A DNA stretch of 64,000 nucleotides, taken from assembly GCF_028502605.1 (NCBI RefSeq), contig NC_079237.1:62001-126000 (forward strand). The letters are read 5' to 3'. Below, piece by piece: positions 56,256 through 64,000 of this stretch (the stretch's first letter is position 1; each line of letters starts with the position of its first letter). The position numbers and the translations under genes are program-made. The notes beneath the pieces are model-generated. The model did not search any database and was not told the origin of the DNA. It was given only the letters and a program-made list of their open reading frames with translations. The stretch comes from Trichoderma breve. Taxonomy: Eukaryota > Ascomycota > Sordariomycetes > Hypocreales > Hypocreaceae.

Positions 56256-59200
56256 TCACAACTTGAGACTCAGCGGACTATCCGTTGAGTCAGCAGCGAA
56301 CAAGACATCTAGTGCTCGAAGTATAGCTTGGCCTATCATCTGGGCATCTTCATCCGTGAGAACCGATGTCCAATATGACAATTCCATGAATATGTCATCA
56401 CCGACATCCGAAACGTAAACGGAGATAGCATACTATAACTGGTTAGCTTTGATGCGAGTTCTTGGATTTAGAGAACGGCTTACCTCGTCTGTCATAAACG
56501 CATCAACTTCATTGAATTGGACACTACTCTGAGAGCAAGGCGATTGTTTGGTCACGCGTTGCATATTCAGAAATGTGTTATACATCGGCCCGTCAATCCC
56601 AACGGCTGCGCGGATTTCTTCTAGAGAGCAATTTTGGCTCTTTTTCATGAGTTAGCATGCCATAAGGTTAAGAAAAGAATTGGTGCCTCTATTTGCACCG
56701 AAGTGATTGATTAGCCACTCACCATCAATGTTTCAGCATAGTTGGACTGCAAAGCCCGTAACATAGATTGCAGTGTCCGGTGGCCACTAGCTTTAACCGT
56801 GCAAGGTAGAAGGTTGATTAGGGGACCCAGGATGGTATCGACTTCGGGCAGGGGAGCATCGCGTCCGGAGAGCATGAATCCAAAATTCACATCGTCAGAC
56901 CTGGTAAAATGGCGGAGTACAATAGCCCAAGCAGCCTGAAATAAGTTGGCAGTTGTAGCAGCCTGCTCTTTGCAAAATGCGCGAATCTTACTGGTCCGAT
57001 TAATCGGGACAGCGATGCTATTAAATGATCCATGAAGAGGAGGATTCGACGTAGATGTTGTGCTTGTCATGTTGATGCCTCTATTTGATCGTTCATCGGG
57101 CAGGGATGGGAAAAAGCAGGGTGAAGTGCCCTCTAAGTGATTCTTCCAGAAGCTGACAGCGCTTGGCTTGGGCAGACCTTCAATGTAGGAAATGAAGGCA
57201 CGATAAGGAGAAACAGGCATGCTGTCCAAAGCAACGCCGTCTCCTCGAAGACTTGAGTATGCCATTTGGAAATCGTGCCATAGCACTGATATACCCACAG
57301 CGTCATACAAGGCGTGGCTGATCTGCAGCTGAATGAAGACACGCTTCTCCGACATGGTCTCTGCAAGAACCATGCGATGTGGTGGCAGTCCATAGTCCGG
57401 AATATCAGGCGAAATATTGAAAATAGACGTGGGATCAGTTGATAAAGCATCCGTGATATAGGAAACAGGAGCTGTAAAGTCTTTCAGCACGATTTGGTAT
57501 TGCCGACCGGTCTGCTTTCCAGCTCTGAAAGCTGTGCGAAGTACGGCGTGACGATTAACCACCATTTGCCACCCCATAGCGAGGTCCTCCATCTGAGTCG
57601 ATCTGTGTTGAGATGGCAGTTCGGCCTCTACTATGAAGCTTGCAAACCATGCATTCTTTTGGGTTTCTTGGATTGCGAGAATACTGCTCTGCATAGGTGA
57701 GGAAGGGTAGACGGCTTCGATGTTTGACATGTCGTCAAAGTCGAGGTCCCCATGCTCAGCTTCAATGAGAGTTGTTTGCGGTATATAATCATCTGATATA
57801 GAGTTTGGTCCACCCACATCACGAGTACATCGAGGTGCCAGGGCTGCAATTGTTGTGTACTGGAAGATATCCCGCACTTTCACTGTCACACCTTCAGCAC
57901 GACAGCGGGCCATGAGCTGCATAGCCAGCACAGAGTCGCCAGCAAGCGAGAAGAAACTTTGGTCTGTACTGATGCTCGTCGCATCGAGATGGAGGATATC
58001 TCCCCAGATTCTTTGAAGCATTGCTTCCATGTCGGACTTTGGCGGAACAACTCTCGACTGGGAAGACGTAGTCAGGTCTGCGTACAGCTGTTCGTCAATT
58101 TCATCCAGCCATTGGTTAATGAAGCGACGATTGGTCTTGCCAGAAGGGAGTTTGGGCACATCATGGACTGGTACCCAAAGGCTGGGTACCATGTGCCGTG
58201 GCAAACTCTTCTTCACCGATTCAATAATATCGGCAATTTCTGCCAATGATCTCGATTTAAGGTCAACATCGTCAATAACAGAAACTCCACCTCCTTGATG
58301 TAACTTCTGGTCGCCAAGAGACATAAGAGCTACCAGTCGCTGCTTCAGTCTGCCATCCTTGGGGACGGCCGCCACAACAGCCTTGAAAGCAGATCCTGCT
58401 TTCTCTGCGATGCGATACTCCACTTCGCCCAACTCAATCCTCTGTCCATGAATCTTGACCTGAACATCCTTACGTCCCAAATAGTGTATGCTGCCATCAG
58501 AAGTCCAACGAGCCAGATCTCCCGTCTTATAGAATCTGCCAGCGTTCGAGGAGGCGGTAGCCCATCGTGGCATTTCCATGAAAGCAGCTTTGGTCCTGTC
58601 GGGATTGTTTAGATAACCACGTCCCACAATTGGTCCATTGACTACCAGTTCACCAACGGCTCCTGGGGGAACCAGCAGTTGGTCGTTTTCGGGATCGACA
58701 ATCCAGAGCCTCGACTGTAGAGGCTTTCCGATTACAGCGCCCCGAGCACCAGCCTTGAGCAAATCGCTCCCGGTCGAGTTGATCGCGCACTCACAGGGCC
58801 CATACGAGTTGAATAGTCGAACTTTGTCGGTCCATTTGTTAATAATGTCGTCTGTCAGAAGCTCACCAGCTGTCACTACCGTTTTCATGTACGGCAGTTC
58901 GCTCGGCTCCAAGGTGCGCACCACAGTTGGGGTCAACTGTGTAAATGTCGCTTGGAGTCTGTTTAATGCTGCCGTCAGGTCTCCAAGACGATCTTCCTCC
59001 GATATAATGCACACACATGCGCCGTGTGTCAGAGCGAGCATCGTCTCTCCGATGCTAACATCGAAAGCATAGGAGGAGAAATGGGCGACTCGGGATTCGC
59101 TGTTCATTCCAAACGTACCAAATCCTCTAGAGGATGCGTATAGGTTACGATGTTCAAGTATAGCACCCTTTGGAGTCCCCGTACTTCCAGAAGTGTAGAC

Positions 59201-62200
59201 AATAAAGGCTTTGTTATCAGGCTTGACACCAGTGCTGGGAGCAGAGGCACAAGGAGGGAGCTTGTTGAGTGTCTCCTCTGTGACAACAACCGCCTGTAGA
59301 CCGGTCTGTGCCACGAGAGGAGTTTGAAGTGAAGAGGAGAGCACAAATGGTGCCTCAGTATCCTTCAAAATTGTTTGCAGTCGCTCCAGGGGATGAGCGG
59401 GATCGAGAGCGGCGCATGCAGCACCTGCTTTCAACACACCCAACATGGCAACAATCGCCCAGATAGACTTCTCAAAGCAGCACGGGATAATAGTTTCAGG
59501 GCCTGCTCCTAATTGTTTGAGATGATGCGCAAGTTTGTTAGCCATGCTATCCAATTCCTGAAACGTAAGAGAGCCTTCGTCAGAGACCACAGCAACGGCC
59601 TCGGGTTTAGAAGCAACTTGCTCCTCGATAACTTCATGAAGACAACGCTCCTCCTCGACCAGTGGAGCATTGTTCCAGCTTTGCAAAAGAGATGCATCAT
59701 TGCTCGTGCATAGCTCAAGCTGTCCGACAGTCTGCATCGGGTTGTCTAGAAGACTTTCAACAACGTCAAGAACAAGATCGATAAGCCGATCGGCTTGCTC
59801 CTCTGATAGAAGGGAAGTCCAGTAGTTCATCAAGATAGCAATTGAACTCTCAAAATTTTGAATGTCAATGCTCAATTCATACTACATTTGCAGAAGTTTA
59901 TGTTAGCACTATACTTGTAAGCAGACGACAATTCGGGAAGACGTACCTCAGTAGGGTCATGGAAGATGCGACTACGAAGATCGATGGTCCGATGGGCTGT
60001 TGAGTCTTGTTCATCGGCAAAGAATGCAGTTACTCCCTTCTGCACATTCACAACTGTGTTGAAAAGGGCGGCAGATTGTCCAGGTCCCCGAACAGCGTGT
60101 AAAATCTCTTTGAGCGAGCATTGTTGATGTGGTAGTGCCTGGAGATACGAGTCATTTGCTTCTTTACAGAGTTCAATGAGGGACTTGGATTTATCAACAT
60201 GGGCATAGAATACCAGCATATTGATGAGAGGTCCCATAATGTTGTGAACGTCCTTGATGGGAGCATCGCGACCTGAAGCAAGGTATCCGAAGCAAACAGA
60301 ATCGGCGCCGACAAAAGAGCGCAAAACGATGGCCCAAACCGTCTTGAATACATCTGCAATCGTAATGTCGTGCTCTTCGCATAACCGAAGGAGAGAGCTT
60401 GCCTTGTCTCCTTCGATCCATCTCTCGACGATACCATCCTCAGTTGGATCAGCTGAGGCACGCGTCGTCAATGCCGGGAAGTGAGAGGTTGCAACCCCAC
60501 CAAGATACGATTGCCAAAACTTGAGGCCAGCATCTTTAGACTGCCGCTGAATATATGAAATAAAATTGCTGTAGAGCGGTGGATCACCCGATGGGAGCAG
60601 GTCGTCATAAGACAGGCAAATATCTCGCAGCAGCGCGCGCATTGAAGAGCCATCATCCAGGGCATGAGTCATGGCTAAGTGGCAATAGACCACCCCAGAT
60701 GGCAGTTTGCAGATGGAAAAGCGGTATGGGGGACCATCCTTGGCATATTGGTTCACCTCGATGGATTCGGTGAAGTCTTCGAGTTTTTCGCATTCCAGCT
60801 TCAATACTGGGACGGTGACTCGGTCCAACACAACTTGAAGCATGTTCTCTCCACCAAAAGATTCCTCTAAGAATACGGAGCGCAATGCCTGGTGTCGCTG
60901 AGCCACCTTAATCCAGGCTTGTTCAAGTCTGTCCACGTCGACTAATTCCGTAGACTGGACTAAGACCTCGAACAAAGCTCTAACATGATAGCGATCTGGT
61001 GACCTAGCCTGGCTGATTAAGATACCTTCTTGCATAGGAGAACAGGGGAAGATATCTTCGATACTAGCGCCAGTTCCATCGAGATGTAAAATTGATGCGC
61101 AGCTATTCACAAGTCGAGTAAGTTGTTGTGGTCCCTTGGTTGGCAGGAGTCCAAAACGGCCAGGCGTAGCGATGGGCTCGTCAACTCTTCCTGCCACACC
61201 AGCCTGTTCAGCCAATTTTCGGATTGTCTTTAGCCTGAAGATATCCTGAACAAAAATGTTCAAGCCAGCGGCGCGTGCCTTGGAAACCGCCTGCATTGCA
61301 GAAATAGAATCGCCTCCCAAGCCAAGGAAACTGACTGTCACGCCAATAGTCGAAGGTTTACACTTCAATACCTCGGACCAGACCTTTTGCAAAAGAAATT
61401 CGACGTCATTTTCAGGTGGCGATAATTGCGACACCGCATCCGAAGTTGACATTGCTTTTATTTGGCTGAAACTCTCTTCGTCCATCGAATCCAACCAAGC
61501 TTTAACGGTGCGCTTGTCCAGCTTGCCAGAGGAGAGCAAAGGCATCTTCTGAACAATAACCCACACAGTCGGTAACATATGCTTAGGCAGCTGTTTTTCT
61601 AACTCGGATCTGATCTGTCCAAGCTTGGTAGATACCTGCGGCATGTGGCGAGAGTCGCTGATAATCTTGAGAATTTGCTGAGGAGAACTAGCCAGGGGTC
61701 TGTCTTCTTTCAATGATGCTACTGCAACCAGACGACCTTCCAGTGGCCCTGAACGTGGAAGTTGAGCCATTGCATGTTCAATTAGCGGGATACGAGCCAT
61801 ATTATGATTAATATCGTCAAGTTCAATTCGGTGTCCGTGAACTTTGACCTGGGTATCCTTGCGGCCTTGAATAGAGAGGGATCCATCCAAGTTATAATAC
61901 ACAAGATCACCCGATTTGTAAAGTCGTTGCTCTGTACCACTGTCATCGGCGAACCAGGCTGGCGGTTGAATAAAAGCTGCATCTGTCTTGACTGGGTCGT
62001 GAAGGTAGCCTCTTGCCAGAGTTGGCCCACCAATGACCAGTTCACCTCGGGCGTACATTGGGAAAAGACGACGGTGATTGCGGGGATCAACTACCCATAA
62101 TGAGCAGCCGAGTCGGCGCCCCAGGTTGGAAATATCTGACGTCGGTTTGACACCAACATTGGCATTTGTCCAGATAGAACACTCTGCTGGGCCGTAACTG

Positions 62201-64000
62201 TTGATGAGACATATGCCCGGCCTACCACCCCAGGTTGAGAAGTTGTTATGGGTCGCATGCTCTCCTCCAAGAACAAGAGTCCTCACTGTAGGGACTTGTT
62301 CGGGCGTCAGCAAAGCTGCTACAGTCGGTGTAAGGAACATCCATTCCACCTCCATTGAGTTAATGGCAGCGGCCAACCGATTCAATCTGTCATACTCAGA
62401 AGGCACGCAGATGCACCCGCCCACCATCAGTGTTGTGAAAGTCTCAGCGATGCTCAGATCATATGTGTAAGATGCGAATTGCAGGACCCTAGTACCGCTG
62501 TGTAGGCCCAAAATTGGGGCATGAGATCGGGCACTTGAACAAAAAGCACCATGTTCAACTACGATTCCTTTAGGAGTTCCTGTGCTCCCAGAAGTGAAGA
62601 TAACAAAAGCTGGGTTGTTGTGATTTGCTGGGGAAACTGCTGCAGTAGGCTGAAGAGCCTTAGCGGAAACTTCAAGGTTGCGTAGAGATTCCTCCCCAAC
62701 GAGGACGATATGGGGGACAATGTTGGCAAGCAGGTCCTTGTGCTGCGGTGCTACCAGTACCACTTTGGCTCCTGAAGCTTCGATAATGCTCCGAAGTCTT
62801 TCAATTGGCTGGTTCGGATCAAGGGCAACGCAAGCGCCGCCGGCTTTGAGAATCGCGATCATGGCTACCGGCGTCCATGGGGACTTATCCATGCAGAAAG
62901 GGACAAGAGACTCTGGTCCCACCCCAATCTCTCGCAGACAGGATGCCAGATTATCGGTCATAGAATCCAGTTGCTTATACGAGATCGATATCTTCGGATC
63001 ACTGGAGCAGACGGCAGGAGCTTCTGGTTGCAGTTTTACCTGCCTCTCGAAGGCATGGTGGATACAGTCAAATACTGGCTCAGGGATATCCGCATTCCAA
63101 GACTGCATCATTTGAGTGTGGAAATCATCCACCAAATCCACAGCAGAAATACACTGTTCTGGCTTTTCGAGAACAGATGCAATCGCTGCCTGGATAGTAT
63201 GCGAAAGGACGATGGCCTGTGCCTCAGAAAGGCAGCGATCCCAGTAACTAAGTGTGAGCCAGAATCCTTCGTCAGAGTCCAGAATGTTGAAAGCAATATC
63301 GTACTATAAAAGACGCAAGAATCAGTTAGCAATTTTCTATCAATTTTATTTTCATTTTCTTGCAAAGCAGTGGGACAGATAAATAATATTTTTCTGACGC
63401 GCGCATTAAAATCAGTAAACTAACCTCGCTGCGGCTCTGAACATTTTCAGGCACAAAGAGAATATCACCTGGCATGTCCTGGGGCTTTTTGAAGCCACCA
63501 GCATGGCCCAGGTTGACAATGGTATTAAAGAGCGGCGTACCACTAAGTCCCAAAGCGTGATGAATCTCGCCGAGGGAGCAGTGTTGATACGGCCAGCTTT
63601 TAATGAAGTCTTGCTGCATTTCCTCAATGAGGCCTAAGACTGTGGTTTCGGGGCTAACATTGACGTTGCGAATCAGCATGGTTATCATCGGACCCAGGAT
63701 ATCATCGACTCCGGGAAGTGCAATATCGCGACCCGATGCCAGGTAACCAAAAGTAGCCGTATCAGAAGACGCATCAGAGAAACATGGCAGAACCATTGCC
63801 CAGATTGCGGACATAAAGTTTGCCAACGTCGTGCTATGCAACTTGCAGAATTCTCGCACTTGGTCCTTTTGCTGAATAGAAAGCGGCACATCGGTGCTCC
63901 GGTGAATAGGTGAACTGCCAACCCCGGATTCGTTAAGCAGAGGGAAATGGCATGGTGTTGCGTCTTTGAGATTGTCTTGCCAAAACTGAAGCGTCAGTTC
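56256..64000 (-). CDS. Non-ribosomal peptide synthetase, C-terminal part: (C)-A-T-C-A-T-C
   Basis: The gene enters from the right edge and stops at 56256; the 5' part is missing. Order in the protein: end of a C domain (64000-63150); A domain with FVIFTSGSTGTPKG, NSYGPAEC, YKSGDL, GRKDTQVKVHGHRIEL and the A10 Lys in SSGKLDKR (63080-61490); T domain LGGDSISAMQ (about 61300); C domain with THALDDG (about 60660); A domain with FIVYTSGSTGTPKG, NSYGPCEC, YKTGDL, GRKDVQVKIHGQRIEL and SGKTNRR (59670-58120); T domain LAGDSVLAMQ (about 57930); and a terminal C domain with SHALYDA (about 57310). No thioesterase or reductase follows. Introns: 63424-63304, 59946-59882, 56722-56640 and 56483-56433; all joins keep frame. 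The product is unknown; at least two residues are activated in the visible part. Confidence 0.93.

Noticed and set aside
1..64000. CRISPR arrays, rRNA, tRNA and intact transposons
   Set aside because: None seen; CRISPR is not expected in a fungus, and no convincing A/B-box pair, LTR or DDE transposase was found by eye. A tRNA scan and repeat search would settle this.

Overview
The window is nuclear DNA of a filamentous ascomycete. Introns are short (mostly 45-120 nt) with GT...AG ends and CTAAC-like branch sites, genes lie on both strands without operons, and the gene content is typical of Pezizomycotina: Zn2Cys6 regulators, MFS, NCS1 and PDR transporters, plant cell-wall hydrolases and an NRPS. 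The GH10 xylanase at 49877-51140 has the length (347 aa) and sequence character I associate with Trichoderma reesei XYN3, so Trichoderma or a close hypocrealean relative is my best guess. This is inference; no search was run.

Layout. 1-9.6 kb: the 3' part of a CocE/NonD-type hydrolase carrying an in-frame stop, an FAD monooxygenase, a convergent amidase, a possible unlisted gene fragment, a secreted lactonase-fold beta-propeller protein and a decayed coding stretch. 10.4-20.6 kb: an SGNH esterase, a GH67 alpha-glucuronidase and a GH30 xylanase sharing a divergent promoter, and an MFS sugar porter whose promoter holds a tight group of GGSTAAA/GGCTAA boxes. Together they read as a glucuronoxylan-utilisation neighbourhood. 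21.7-32.9 kb: a dienelactone-hydrolase-family gene divergent from a Zn2Cys6 regulator, an NCS1 purine/cytosine-type permease and a full-length PDR-type ABC transporter. 34.7-43.7 kb: a membrane protein with a G-quadruplex-like tract in an intron, a nine-exon secreted cysteine-containing protein of unknown function, a 3.1 kb gene-less stretch and a type II membrane glycosyltransferase. 43.9-49.4 kb: a secreted agmatinase-family ureohydrolase, an APC amino-acid/GABA-type permease and a Zn2Cys6 regulator, possibly an agmatine or polyamine catabolic set. 49.9-51.1 kb: the GH10 xylanase. 53.6-55.6 kb: a large membrane/ectodomain protein of unknown function. 56.3 kb to the right edge: the 3' part of an NRPS, (C)-A-T-C-A-T-C, with no thioesterase and a terminal condensation domain carrying an SHxxxD motif, as in fungal cyclising CT domains.

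Most gene models were assembled by hand from the sequence by joining exons across GT-AG introns and checking that the frame is kept. Exceptions are stated in each entry. The observations I rate highest are the xylan set with its motif cluster, the NRPS terminal domain and the intron found at the same place in all three NRPS condensation domains, the agmatinase/permease/regulator trio, and the nine-exon secreted protein.
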